DNA of 39,399 nt. It comes from an uncultured Saprospiraceae bacterium. Its GTDB lineage: Bacteria > Bacteroidota > Bacteroidia > Chitinophagales > Saprospiraceae. Below, piece by piece: positions 1-7,779 of this stretch. The notes under the pieces were generated by a model, which was given only the letters and a program-made list of their open reading frames with translations, did no database searches and had not been told where the DNA came from. The stretch is from NCBI GenBank assembly GCA_937921825.1, contig CAKZVK010000141.1, positions 1 through 39,399 of the forward strand, written 5' to 3'. How positions within the stretch are numbered: the stretch's first letter is position 1; the number at the start of each line of letters is the position of its first letter. The position numbers and the translations under genes were made by a program.

Positions 1-230
1 TAAGTGTCTAAGGCCAGCATATCTTCTTGGATCTTTTCATAGAGCATGGCTAGGTGGTAGTAAAGGCCTATGTATTCTGGGTCTTTCTCCTTTAGGTCTC
101 TATAGAATTTTAGGGCCTGATCTAGTTGGCCCAGGGTCTCATATTCCTTGGCTACGGCAAAGAGTAGAAAACTATCATTAGGGCTTGATTCCAAAAAATT
201 CTTCAGTTTATCTAGTCTGCTACTATCCAT
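1..230 (-). CDS. TPR-repeat protein, N-terminal part (runs off the window)
   Basis: An open frame on the minus strand runs from an ATG at 230 to the window edge, giving 76 residues of an incomplete protein. The sequence is helical and fits tetratricopeptide repeats: LFAVAKEYETLGQLDQALKF has the spacing of small and aromatic residues typical of a TPR helix pair, and a second unit begins near YYHLAMLYEKI. No signal peptide is present, so it is probably cytoplasmic. It is divergent from the bifunctional nuclease, with a 126-bp gap. TPR units mediate protein contacts, and the specific role cannot be read from this fragment. Confidence 0.75.
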   Translation of the reverse strand, partial: MDSSRLDKLKNFLESSPNDSFLLFAVAKEYETLGQLDQALKFYRDLKEKDPEYIGLYYHLAMLYEKIQEDMLALDT

Positions 231-356
231 AGTATAAATGTATGAGTTCAACGTATATAAAAAAATCTATATTTGCTACAATTCTATCGTAGATAGCCCT
301 TAAGTATGTGATTTGTGTAATTATTTTCAGAAAAGAGGGGCTTATTAAGAATATGG

Positions 357-947
357 ATGAAGAAAATTGATCTTGAAATAGTTGCACTTTCTCATAGTGT
401 CACCCAATCTCATAATTATGCTGTAGTTCTGGGAGAGACTTCCGGAAACAGACGATTGCCTATAGTCATTGGAGGGTTTGAAGCTCAGGCTATTGCGGTA
501 GCTATGGAGCGCATGATACCTAATCGTCCGCTGACTCATGATTTATTCAAGAACACCTTGGACACCTTTGAGGTGGATCTAAAGGAGGTGGTCATTAATA
601 ACTTACTGGATGGCATATTCTATGCTCAGCTGGTTTGTGAAAGGGATGGCCAAGAATTCGTCATAGATTCTCGAACTTCTGATGCCATTGCGATGGCTGT
701 AAGATTTAAGAGTCCGATCTACACTTTTGATTTTATAATGGAGCAGGCTGGGGTAGTCCTCGATGATTCTGATGATGAGGTCAAAGGCAGTATCATCGCT
801 GAAGAGGTCAATCCAGATTCTTTTGATCAATACTCTCTAAAGGCATTAAAGAAAATGCTGGATGATGTTCTCGAAAATGAAGACTATGAAAGAGCGGCTA
901 AGATCAGAGATGAAATCAATAATCGAGAGTCTAAGTCAGACGACTAG
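357..947 (+). CDS. Bifunctional nuclease family protein (DUF151) with C-terminal UVR domain
   Basis: The 196-residue protein has a DUF151/bifunctional nuclease core at about residues 1-135, including LPIVIGGFEAQAIA and the SRTSDAIAMAVR segment typical of the family. An acidic linker and a UVR-type helical hairpin follow at about 158-193 (LKKMLDDVL..EDYERAAKIRDEI). Family members have been described with DNase/RNase activity, and UVR motifs are protein-interaction helices of UvrB and UvrC. The core-plus-UVR layout is common in Bacteroidota. The start at 357 is chosen because an ATG four bases upstream (353) opens only a five-codon frame. A GAGGGG stretch lies at about 335-340. Its end overlaps the convergent threonine aldolase by 17 bp. 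Confidence 0.9.
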   Translation: MKKIDLEIVALSHSVTQSHNYAVVLGETSGNRRLPIVIGGFEAQAIAVAMERMIPNRPLTHDLFKNTLDTFEVDLKEVVINNLLDGIFYAQLVCERDGQEFVIDSRTSDAIAMAVRFKSPIYTFDFIMEQAGVVLDDSDDEVKGSIIAEEVNPDSFDQYSLKALKKMLDDVLENEDYERAAKIRDEINNRESKSDD

Positions 948-1962
948 GTAACTCTTGCTCTAGGACTTCTTTTAATCTTACCATCATTGTTTCTGTAAAA
1001 TCCATGTGGGTGACAAATCTTACTTGTCGTTCTCCAAATGCAGATGCTACTATCTTATGCTCGGCAAGTAGTGCTACAAAGTCTGAGGCCAAAGCTTCTT
1101 TTAAGGTAAAGATGAGGATGTTGGTCTTGACTGGATTGACACCAGCGACATAAGGCAGGTTCTCTAGCCAAGTCCCTATTTCTTTTGCTCTATCGTTATC
1201 TACTTTCAGGCGAGAGATGTTATGTTCTAAGGCATATAGACAGCCTGCGGCGATAATGCCTGCCTGTCTCATGCCGCCACCCATGACTTTTCTGAATCGT
1301 CGGGCTTGAGTAATAAACTCTTGAGTACCTAGTAATACAGAGCCGACAGGAGCGCCTAGTCCCTTGGAGAGACAGATAGAGATACTGTCAAAGGCTCCAC
1401 CGATAGCTTGAGTGGAGTCACCGGTTTCTACTAATACGTTAAATAGTCTTGCCCCATCTAAGTGGTATTTGAGTTGATGCTTTTTGCAGGTCTCAGATAG
1501 TGCTTGTAGTTCAGCCAAGGTGTAGTAGTTGCCGCCACCTTTGTTAGTGCTGTTTTCTACGACGACTAGTTTGGAGATAGGTAGCCAATCGTATCTAGGT
1601 TTGATTGCTTTTACTATGTCTTCTGAGGTTATCTTTCCGTAATCACCATGCAATAAATTGATGCCGATATTCGAGTTGAACGCATAACCTGCGGTCTCGT
1701 ATTGATAGACATGAGAGGTGTAGTCACAGATGAGTTCATCTAGAGGAGAGGTATGGACTTTAATGGCTATCTGGTTAGTCATAGTTCCTGAAGGACAAAA
1801 AAGTCCTGCCTCCATTCCAAACATTTCTGCCAATCTCTCCTGCAGTTTATTCACCGTAGGATCTTCCCCAAAAACATCATCTCCGACGGCTGCATTGGCC
1901 ATCGCCTGACGCATTTCTGCGCTTGGCTTGGTCACTGTGTCACTAATAAGATTTATGTCCAT
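931..1962 (-). CDS. ltaE: Low-specificity L-threonine aldolase (PLP-dependent)
   Basis: The 343-residue protein is the usual length for threonine aldolase, a fold-type I PLP enzyme that cleaves L-threonine or L-allo-threonine to glycine and acetaldehyde in the cytosol. It begins INLISDTVTKPS, has GDDVFGEDPTV at about 27-37, a probable ring-stacking His at 84, the cofactor Asp169/Arg172 in HLDGARLFN, and the Schiff-base lysine K200 in LSKGLGAPVGS. It is divergent from the Nudix regulator across only 36 bp, which contain an inverted repeat, so regulation by that neighbour is possible. Its last 17 bp overlap the end of the bifunctional nuclease gene. Confidence 0.93.
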   Translation of the reverse strand: MDINLISDTVTKPSAEMRQAMANAAVGDDVFGEDPTVNKLQERLAEMFGMEAGLFCPSGTMTNQIAIKVHTSPLDELICDYTSHVYQYETAGYAFNSNIGINLLHGDYGKITSEDIVKAIKPRYDWLPISKLVVVENSTNKGGGNYYTLAELQALSETCKKHQLKYHLDGARLFNVLVETGDSTQAIGGAFDSISICLSKGLGAPVGSVLLGTQEFITQARRFRKVMGGGMRQAGIIAAGCLYALEHNISRLKVDNDRAKEIGTWLENLPYVAGVNPVKTNILIFTLKEALASDFVALLAEHKIVASAFGERQVRFVTHMDFTETMMVRLKEVLEQELPSRLT

Positions 1963-1969
1963 ATTCTGC

Positions 1970-1988
1970 TATATTTGTCCCAAATCTA
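1970..1988. promoter_or_regulatory. Face-to-face -7 boxes forming an inverted repeat
   Basis: In the 36-bp gap between threonine aldolase and the Nudix regulator, TATATTTG (1970-1977) and, on the other strand, TAGATTTG (1988-1981) are separated by TCC. Each fits the Bacteroidota -7 consensus TAnnTTTG, and together they make an inverted repeat matching at 7 of 8 positions. The boxes would drive the two divergent genes and could also be an operator. No good -33 TTTG was seen at standard spacing on either strand. Confidence 0.5.
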
Positions 1989-1998
1989 ATAGTTCTGA

Positions 1999-2691
1999 AT
2001 GCCTTTTCAGAAAGAAAATACGGATACAACTTTCTTCTCTGTAGATAATATCATCTTCGGATTTGATGGTGATGTACTTAAGGTTCTACTCATTAAGCGT
2101 AGGGAAGAGCCTTTTGCAGGGTATTGGGCCTTGCCTGGAGATAGGGTAAGCATAGATGAAAATCTAGATACGGCGGCCATCAGAGTCCTAGAAGAACTTA
2201 CTGGTGTCAAAGATGTCTACCTTGATCAGGTATTCACTTTTGGTAAAGTGGATAGGCACCCCAGTGGTCGGGTCATTACCATTGCTTATTACTCTCTGGT
2301 CAATATCGAAAAGGTAGATATTGAAGCTGCATCTTTTGCTGAGAAAGTAGAATGGAAAGAAGTCCGAGAAATCGAAAGCCTGGCTTTTGATCACTTTGAG
2401 ATAATGGTGACTTGTCTTGATCGACTCAAGCAAGATATCAAGCTGAGACCTATTGGTTTTGAATTACTGCCAGAGAAATTCACACTTACAGAACTACAGA
2501 AGCTCTATGAAGCTATCCTAGAGCAAGACCTCGATAAGCGGAATTTCAGGAAGAAAATCATCAGTATGAATATCCTGAATACCCTCCATGAGTTACAGAC
2601 AGGCGTCTCTCATAGACCTGCGAAACTTTATTCCTTTGATGCAGTAAAGTATGAAGAGGTAAAAGAGAACGGTTTTATCTTCGAGCTCTAG
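1999..2691 (+). CDS. NrtR/AraR-like Nudix-family transcriptional regulator
   Basis: The 230-residue protein has an N-terminal Nudix fold (about 10-145) and a C-terminal winged-helix region (about 150-230: RPIGFELLPEKFTLTELQKL, then FRKKI). This is the layout of NrtR and the Bacteroides arabinose regulator AraR, DNA-binding regulators that use the Nudix domain as a ligand sensor. The Nudix box is degenerate. E54 is kept, but the expected REUxEExGU reads R62-V-L-E-E66-L-T-G-V70, so two glutamates of the catalytic signature are replaced. That argues for sensing rather than hydrolysis. It is divergent from threonine aldolase across an inverted repeat that could be its operator. Its stop shares the tetranucleotide CTAG with the convergent lipoprotein gene. 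The ligand is unknown. Confidence 0.85.
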   Translation: MPFQKENTDTTFFSVDNIIFGFDGDVLKVLLIKRREEPFAGYWALPGDRVSIDENLDTAAIRVLEELTGVKDVYLDQVFTFGKVDRHPSGRVITIAYYSLVNIEKVDIEAASFAEKVEWKEVREIESLAFDHFEIMVTCLDRLKQDIKLRPIGFELLPEKFTLTELQKLYEAILEQDLDKRNFRKKIISMNILNTLHELQTGVSHRPAKLYSFDAVKYEEVKENGFIFEL

Positions 2692-3506
2692 TTGGCCAGA
2701 ATTTCTCCTTCAGCATTTTGGAAGAAGTATTTGAGATCAGGACAGCCCGTAACCATTCCAGATAGCAACTCTTCCAGCATTCTCCAAGATCCATCTCTTG
2801 ATAAATCTAGTAGCATAGACTGACCGTAGTCATCAGTTTGGTTTTCCATGCCGATCACAACATTGAGATCCCCAATAGTAAAGTAGCCATATTCGCCTTC
2901 TTCAAAGCTGTGCTCTGTAATTTGATCTGCTGGAATACCCATCAGTTGATTGTAAGAGGCTTGAATATCACGGCATTCTGTATTTGTCAGATTAGCGTAG
3001 CCCCAAGCAAGCTCTTCTGGGATTCTATTCATTTTGGTTTGTGCCATGGAGATCTTGTCCATAGTCCTGAACTTGAATTCTATAGCTTCTTCTGTCTTAT
3101 TTACTTTCAGAGTATTCGTCTGTTCTTCTATAGTGAGGTCTACCTCAATTTCACTTTCTATAATAGCTAAGCTGATCGCTAGGCTTCCTAATTCTTCGCC
3201 CTGAGTACAACCTGGATCATTGACGTAATCTACAATTAACTCTAAGCCATCAGCCCCATCTTTCCAGTCAGCACGGATATCTTCTAGACATTCTATAGCT
3301 TCAGTATTTTCTATGACAAGCTCAAAGCTATTTGCCCCATCTAGATTCTGTTGTATGTAGAGTCTAGAGAAGACATCAATAGGCTGGCTATTTTCAGACA
3401 TCGGGTCTGTATCCTTGGGTTCTTCTACGATAGGTAGCTCAGTAGAATCACTACAAGCCGTAAAAAGCAGTATCAAGGCTAAAAATGAAAATATGCTCTG
3501 TCTCAT
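2688..3506 (-). CDS. Hypothetical lipoprotein
   Basis: The 272-residue protein starts with a lipoprotein signal peptide (MRQSIFSFLALILLFTACSD), with the acylated Cys at residue 18 followed by Ser-Asp. The mature part is acidic and has a few cysteines (ECLEDI, PGCTQGEE, TECRDI, GCPDLKY), which might pair after export. No family was recognised. It lies between the convergent Nudix regulator (4-bp overlap) and the divergent lepA, and appears to be monocistronic. Confidence 0.8.
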   Translation of the reverse strand: MRQSIFSFLALILLFTACSDSTELPIVEEPKDTDPMSENSQPIDVFSRLYIQQNLDGANSFELVIENTEAIECLEDIRADWKDGADGLELIVDYVNDPGCTQGEELGSLAISLAIIESEIEVDLTIEEQTNTLKVNKTEEAIEFKFRTMDKISMAQTKMNRIPEELAWGYANLTNTECRDIQASYNQLMGIPADQITEHSFEEGEYGYFTIGDLNVVIGMENQTDDYGQSMLLDLSRDGSWRMLEELLSGMVTGCPDLKYFFQNAEGEILAN

Positions 3507-3613
3507 GAGTCTTATGTTTGAATATTAAGCTAAGAATAGCTGAAAGCTATAGTTACAACGAAATTAAACAGAAATCTGTGTTTGTCTAACGAGTTATGAA
3601 CTAGTAAATAGGT

Positions 3614-3621
3614 TATCTTTG
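3614..3621 (+). promoter_or_regulatory. Bacteroidota -7 box for lepA
   Basis: TATCTTTG matches TAnnTTTG and ends 7 bp before the lepA ATG at 3629. Transcription from it would begin at or a base or two before the start codon, implying a leaderless or nearly leaderless mRNA. A TTTG lies at 3581-3584 but its 29-bp spacing is too long for a standard -33 element. Confidence 0.4.
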
Positions 3622-3628
3622 CAGGCTT

Positions 3629-5422
3629 ATGAAGGAGATTAGGAACTTTAGTGTAATAGCTCATATTGACCACGGCAAAAGTACGCTTTCGGATAGATTG
3701 TTAGAATTTTGTTCTACCATCGCTGAGAGAGATATGCAGGATCAGGCTCTAGACGATATGGATCTAGAGAGAGAACGTGGTATCACGATCAAAAGTCATG
3801 CTATACAGTTGAACTATAAGCATACTGATGATAAGGAGTACACCTTGAACCTAATCGATACTCCCGGTCACGTAGATTTCTCTTATGAGGTCTCCAGATC
3901 TATAGCAGCCTGCGAAGGGGCATTGCTCCTAGTAGATGCCAGCCAAGGAATACAAGCACAGACAATATCAAATCTATACCTAGCGCTAGAGCATGATCTA
4001 GAAATCATACCCGTATTGAATAAAGTTGATATGGAAAGTGCCATGATAGAGGAAGTGTCTGATCAGATTATCGATCTGTTAGGGGTGGAGCTGGAAGATA
4101 TCATTCATGCGAGTGGGAAGACAGGTGTAGGTGTTGCGAATGTACTGAGTGCTATCGTCGAAAGAATACCGGCTCCTAAAGGAGATTCTAGTCTGCCATT
4201 GCAAGCTTTGATCTTTGATTCTTTGTTTAACTCTTTTAGAGGGGTGATCGCTTATTTCAAGATCGTCAATGGGACACTGAACAAAGGCGATAAAGTTCGT
4301 TTCGTCAATACGGGTAAAGAATATAATGCCGATGAAGTTGGTATCCTGAAGTTAGATATGGAGCCGCGTAAGACTTTACGTGCAGGAAATGTGGGCTACA
4401 TTATCACTGGTATTAAGGAGAGTAAGGAAATTAAAGTAGGGGATACAATTACAACAGTTGCACATCCTTGTGAAGAAGGCATCAAAGGTTTTGAAGAAGT
4501 AAAGCCGATGGTCTTCGCAGGACTCTATCCTATAGACAATGATGATTTTGAAGATCTAAGAGACAGTCTCGAAAAGCTACAGTTGAATGATGCTGCTCTC
4601 GTCTATGAGCCAGAATCCTCTGCAGCCTTAGGGTTTGGATTTAGAGTAGGTTTCTTGGGGATGCTCCACTTGGAGATAGTACAAGAGAGACTAAGTCGAG
4701 AATTCAATCAAGAAGTCATCACTACAGTCCCTAACGTATCCTACTTCGCCTATACCAAGAAACAAGAAGAACTAATAATCAATACGCCTAATGATCTGCC
4801 TGATCCTACTTTCATCGATAGAGTAGAGGAGCCGTTCATTAGAGCTCAGATAATTTCTAAGCCAGAGTTCATCGGTTCTATCATGAACCTCTGCATGGAT
4901 AAGAGAGGAACCTTAACGAAGCAGCACTACTTGACCACAGAAAGAATAGAGTTGACTTTCGAATTACCATTAGCAGAAATCGTTTTTGATTTCTATGATA
5001 AGTTAAAGTCCATTTCTAAGGGCTATGCTTCTTTTGATTATGCACCGATAGATTATAGAGCGGCCGATCTTGTAAAACTAGATATCAAGCTGAATGGTGA
5101 CAATGTAGATGCCATGTCTGCCTTAGTCCATAGATCCAAGTCTGATCCTTTTGGTAGAAGAATCTGCAAGAAACTAAAAGAACTCTTACCGAAACAGCAA
5201 TTCGTCATTGCCATCCAAGCGGCCATAGGCCAGAAAGTCATAGCCAGAGAAACGATCTCTGCAATGAGAAAGGATGTAACGGCTAAGTGTTATGGTGGAG
5301 ATATCACCCGTAAGCGAAAGCTCCTAGAAAAGCAGAAGAAAGGAAAGAAGAAGATGCGTCAGATAGGCTCAGTCCAAGTTCCACAAAAGGCCTTTTTAGA
5401 GGTTCTTAAGATTAATGATTAG
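3629..5422 (+). CDS. lepA: Translation elongation factor 4 (LepA), ribosome-associated GTPase
   Basis: The 597-residue protein has the standard LepA length and begins [19 protein letters not shown], with the P-loop at 11-19, switch [10 protein letters not shown] and the guanine-specificity NKVD motif. Domain II, the EF-G-like domains III and V, and the LepA-specific C-terminal domain follow. The basic C-terminus ([25 protein letters not shown]) is a LepA hallmark. LepA binds the ribosome in the cytoplasm and affects initiation and elongation under stress. It appears to be transcribed alone, and the next gene downstream is convergent. Confidence 0.98.
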   Translation: MKEIRNFSVIAHIDHGKSTLSDRLLEFCSTIAERDMQDQALDDMDLERERGITIKSHAIQLNYKHTDDKEYTLNLIDTPGHVDFSYEVSRSIAACEGALLLVDASQGIQAQTISNLYLALEHDLEIIPVLNKVDMESAMIEEVSDQIIDLLGVELEDIIHASGKTGVGVANVLSAIVERIPAPKGDSSLPLQALIFDSLFNSFRGVIAYFKIVNGTLNKGDKVRFVNTGKEYNADEVGILKLDMEPRKTLRAGNVGYIITGIKESKEIKVGDTITTVAHPCEEGIKGFEEVKPMVFAGLYPIDNDDFEDLRDSLEKLQLNDAALVYEPESSAALGFGFRVGFLGMLHLEIVQERLSREFNQEVITTVPNVSYFAYTKKQEELIINTPNDLPDPTFIDRVEEPFIRAQIISKPEFIGSIMNLCMDKRGTLTKQHYLTTERIELTFELPLAEIVFDFYDKLKSISKGYASFDYAPIDYRAADLVKLDIKLNGDNVDAMSALVHRSKSDPFGRRICKKLKELLPKQQFVIAIQAAIGQKVIARETISAMRKDVTAKCYGGDITRKRKLLEKQKKGKKKMRQIGSVQVPQKAFLEVLKIND

Positions 5423-5491
5423 GGTAGGGTTGGCTTATATAGGTTATTTAATATAGCATTTGAGCTAGATATAGAATGATTAGACCATAGT

Positions 5492-5749
5492 TTAATAAGC
5501 ATTCTTTCTGTCTACAATCTCAAGAATCTCTACTATCAACACCTCATTCAGTATACTGTAGATGATTCTGAAGTTACCAGATCTGATTCGCCAGAAATTG
5601 CTATATCCTTTAAGTTTTTTGCAACCTGTAGGACGCGGTTCGTTTGACAATTCTTTTATTAAATTGGTGATTTTGATGACTTCCTTATTAGATAGCTTAT
5701 GGAGTTTTTTGAGTGCTGACCTCTTAAATTGAACTTTGTATTTATTCAT
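5492..5749 (-). CDS. RelE/ParE-family toxin
   Basis: The 85-residue protein fits the RelE/ParE superfamily: an N-terminal helical hairpin (about 8-36), the KLKG turn at 45-48, FWRIRSGNFRIIYSI at 52-66 and a C-terminal DRKNAY. Basic and aromatic residues expected in mRNA-cleaving members are visible (R56, R61, R81, Y85). RelE toxins cut mRNA in the ribosomal A site and ParE toxins poison gyrase, and sequence alone does not separate them here. It overlaps the upstream small gene by 8 bp, the usual arrangement of a type II pair with the antitoxin first. Confidence 0.85.
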   Translation of the reverse strand: MNKYKVQFKRSALKKLHKLSNKEVIKITNLIKELSNEPRPTGCKKLKGYSNFWRIRSGNFRIIYSILNEVLIVEILEIVDRKNAY

Positions 5750-5936
5750 CTAGCTTTCCCGCTCTTTTCAGTTCTTCCATAGCCTGGTCAAAAGGGATTG
5801 ACTCTTCGTTTTTTCTAGATTCTGCGACTAAACCATCAATGAGGTCCTCTAGAAATTCATCACCATATTTTTCAATATCTATCTGTATGAATCTCTTTTT
5901 GTTATTCTCGTCTGTCAGGTATAATATTCCTTCCAT
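5742..5936 (-). CDS. Putative antitoxin of the RelE/ParE-like pair
   Basis: The 64-residue acidic protein lies immediately upstream of and overlaps the toxin gene. It starts with a short beta-strand segment (ILYLTDENNKKRFIQIDIEKY), followed by predicted helices (LEDLIDGLVAESRKNEE and FDQAMEELKRAGKL). The C-terminal ELKRAGKL resembles short toxin-adjacent proteins in Bacteroidota and cyanobacteria. No obvious ribbon-helix-helix or HTH DNA-binding motif was recognised, so autoregulation is uncertain. The antitoxin role is inferred from gene order, size and charge. Confidence 0.7.
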   Translation of the reverse strand: MEGILYLTDENNKKRFIQIDIEKYGDEFLEDLIDGLVAESRKNEESIPFDQAMEELKRAGKLDE

Positions 5937-6030
5937 GAATAAATATTTAGTGTATTATAAACTTAACATTTTTAAGATTAAGATGATTTTATTTGATTTG
6001 AAGTTGTTTAGTATTTAGTGAAAATTCGTA

Positions 6031-6053
6031 TTAAAAAGCCTTTTTAACAGGCT
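6031..6053 (-). terminator. Intrinsic terminator after the 6161-7687 gene
   Basis: On the minus strand AGCCT (6053-6049) pairs with AGGCT (6041-6037) across a short loop, and a T-rich run follows. It lies about 110 bp beyond the stop of the T9SS cargo gene and upstream of the antitoxin start, so it would separate the two transcription units. The stem is only 5 bp. Confidence 0.5.
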
Positions 6054-6160
6054 GACAATTAGATGAGTCATGAATTTTAGATACGCAATACGGTGAAATT
6101 GGCTTGTCAAAATACTGTGCAACATAGTATATAAACAGTGTTTTGTAGTTCTCTGAAATA

Positions 6161-7687
6161 CTAATGTTGAATAATAAACTTTCTAACATGAGATCTACCA
6201 CTCTCATCAGAAGCTATAATATGATAAGCTCCAGAAACGAAGTTAGATACATCTAATATATGAGTATGGTGAATCCCTGGAGAAATAAATTCTTCTACCA
6301 CCACGCCATTCTGATTCATTACCTTCCCTCTTAACTTTCTTGATGTAGATTGTGTAAGATACAATCTAGAAGAGGTAGGGTTGGGAAAAATGTTTATTTC
6401 ATTGTTGCTTTCAGAAAGGTTTATAATAGATGTACCTTCAGGGTCATAGATTCCATCAGCATCCATTTTAACTATTAGAGATTGAATCCATGGATCATCT
6501 TCTGGGTGAAATACTCTTTGATAAGATGCTCCACATGCAACATAATAACCATCTGAAGATAAGATGACATCTGTGAATACATCTCTTGTATCCTCTCTTG
6601 GAGTTCTGAAACTATAAGTCTTCATCCATAAACTATCACCCTCATAACTTACTTTGGCTATCGCTGCTCTTCCTAATAGACTATCTTGGAATTCAGTCTC
6701 ATCTATTTGACCACCTACCAAGATATAACCATCCTTTTCTTTGGATTCGATCACGGACTCCCAGCTCCCATATTGGCTATTATTCTCGATGTTGTTGCCT
6801 AAGCTACGATACCATTCTACTTCGCCGCTTGCATTAAACTTGCCTATTGAAGGATAACAATTAAAATTTGTAAAGCTTCCAAAGAAATCGTAATGAGAAC
6901 CAATTACCACTATATTCCCTTGACTATCCACAAATAGACCGTTGTTTCCAGAAACGGGGATAGTCTGTTTTTCAAGCCATCCATTATATACAAGATTCAA
7001 CTCTGAATCAAAATGGAGCAAATAAGTGCTATATACAATCTCTGACCCAACAACTTCTTGTTCTATACAAGCTAGTACGATGGTGTTGTCAGATACGCGG
7101 TCTAAGTAAGAGGCCTCTAATCTATTGTTGCTTTGGTTTTGATTTCTTGTCCTTATAAAAGTTGTGTCAGTAGATGTAACACGAAGAAGCATTATGTCTT
7201 GAGTTTCTGTACTGATTTTATTTCTACCAGATAGAAAAAATGTATCCTTTAGAGAGTTGTTTGTGAATCTGTGACAAATAAAATTGTATTTGTCCGTACT
7301 AATTTTGAAATCTACAAACACAGAATCTAACTCCGAATTATATGCAACAAACTTTATAAATTCAGGACGAAGTGCTCCTATCAGAAATCCTGAATGATCC
7401 ATTAGAAAAGAATTTGACTCTATTAATGAACTAGCAGTGTCACTTTTTAAAGTCTTTAACCAAGTTAGCTCGCCCTGTTTGTTAAATTTTGAAAAAAATA
7501 TTTCCCATCTGCCCAATGACTGATCAAAGTACTTACCACCCAAAAGGTAGCAAGAGTCATACTCTATTATTGCTCTTGCACGGTTAGGTTCATCGATCTT
7601 AAGTGCTACAGAATTTTGGAATCCTATCTGTCCAAAAGAGCTAAGCGAGATCAAAAGAATAAAAGTGAGATAAAGCAATTTTTTCAT
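6161..7687 (-). CDS. T9SS type A sorting-domain protein, propeller-like repeats
   Basis: The 508-residue protein has an N-terminal signal peptide (MKKLLYLTFILLISLSSFGQ) and a C-terminal T9SS type A domain from about residue 430, with the FPNPTSSRLYL motif and a terminal KFIIQH strand. It is therefore predicted to cross the outer membrane and be surface-anchored or released. The middle contains repeated strand-rich units of the form GxxxWxKTxx..D (GELTWLKTLKSD, GEVEWYRSLG, GDSLWMKTYSF) alternating with GGxxDxx segments, like the repeats of secreted Bacteroidota beta-propellers. The ligand is not recognisable. It is 92 bp downstream of another T9SS gene on the same strand. Confidence 0.85.
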   Translation of the reverse strand: MKKLLYLTFILLISLSSFGQIGFQNSVALKIDEPNRARAIIEYDSCYLLGGKYFDQSLGRWEIFFSKFNKQGELTWLKTLKSDTASSLIESNSFLMDHSGFLIGALRPEFIKFVAYNSELDSVFVDFKISTDKYNFICHRFTNNSLKDTFFLSGRNKISTETQDIMLLRVTSTDTTFIRTRNQNQSNNRLEASYLDRVSDNTIVLACIEQEVVGSEIVYSTYLLHFDSELNLVYNGWLEKQTIPVSGNNGLFVDSQGNIVVIGSHYDFFGSFTNFNCYPSIGKFNASGEVEWYRSLGNNIENNSQYGSWESVIESKEKDGYILVGGQIDETEFQDSLLGRAAIAKVSYEGDSLWMKTYSFRTPREDTRDVFTDVILSSDGYYVACGASYQRVFHPEDDPWIQSLIVKMDADGIYDPEGTSIINLSESNNEINIFPNPTSSRLYLTQSTSRKLRGKVMNQNGVVVEEFISPGIHHTHILDVSNFVSGAYHIIASDESGRSHVRKFIIQH

Positions 7688-7747
7688 ATATGGAATATCG
7701 AAGAAAATAACTTATAGTGAAGGAAAAGATTGTTTAAGATTTTTGAG

Positions 7748-7770
7748 GCATTAACATAAAAATTTAATGC
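7748..7770 (-). terminator. Possible stem-loop after the 7780-9327 gene
   Basis: GCATTAA (7748-7754) and TTAATGC (7764-7770) form a perfect 7-bp AT-rich inverted repeat with a 9-base loop, 10 bp past the stop of the upstream T9SS gene. The minus-strand sequence after the stem is only weakly T-rich, so termination is uncertain. It may act as a 3' end stabiliser. Confidence 0.3.
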
Positions 7771-7779
7771 TAAAGCAAA

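Noticed and set aside
353-370. Five-codon frame from the ATG at 353 overlapping the nuclease start
   Set aside because: Too short to be a gene; noted only because it sets the start at 357. A role as a regulatory upstream frame is not supported.
2838-3170. 110-residue open frame antisense to the lipoprotein gene
   Set aside because: The opposite strand encodes a lipoprotein with a clear signal peptide; the antisense frame has no recognisable domain or start signal.
5962-5976. CTTAA/TTAAG inverted repeat before the antitoxin gene
   Set aside because: Only 5 bp per arm in an AT-rich region; not enough to call an operator, although the position is suggestive.
6063-6074. ATGAGTCATGAA repeated at 9548-9559
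   Set aside because: A single 12-bp repeat with no shared surroundings; could be chance or a weak protein site.
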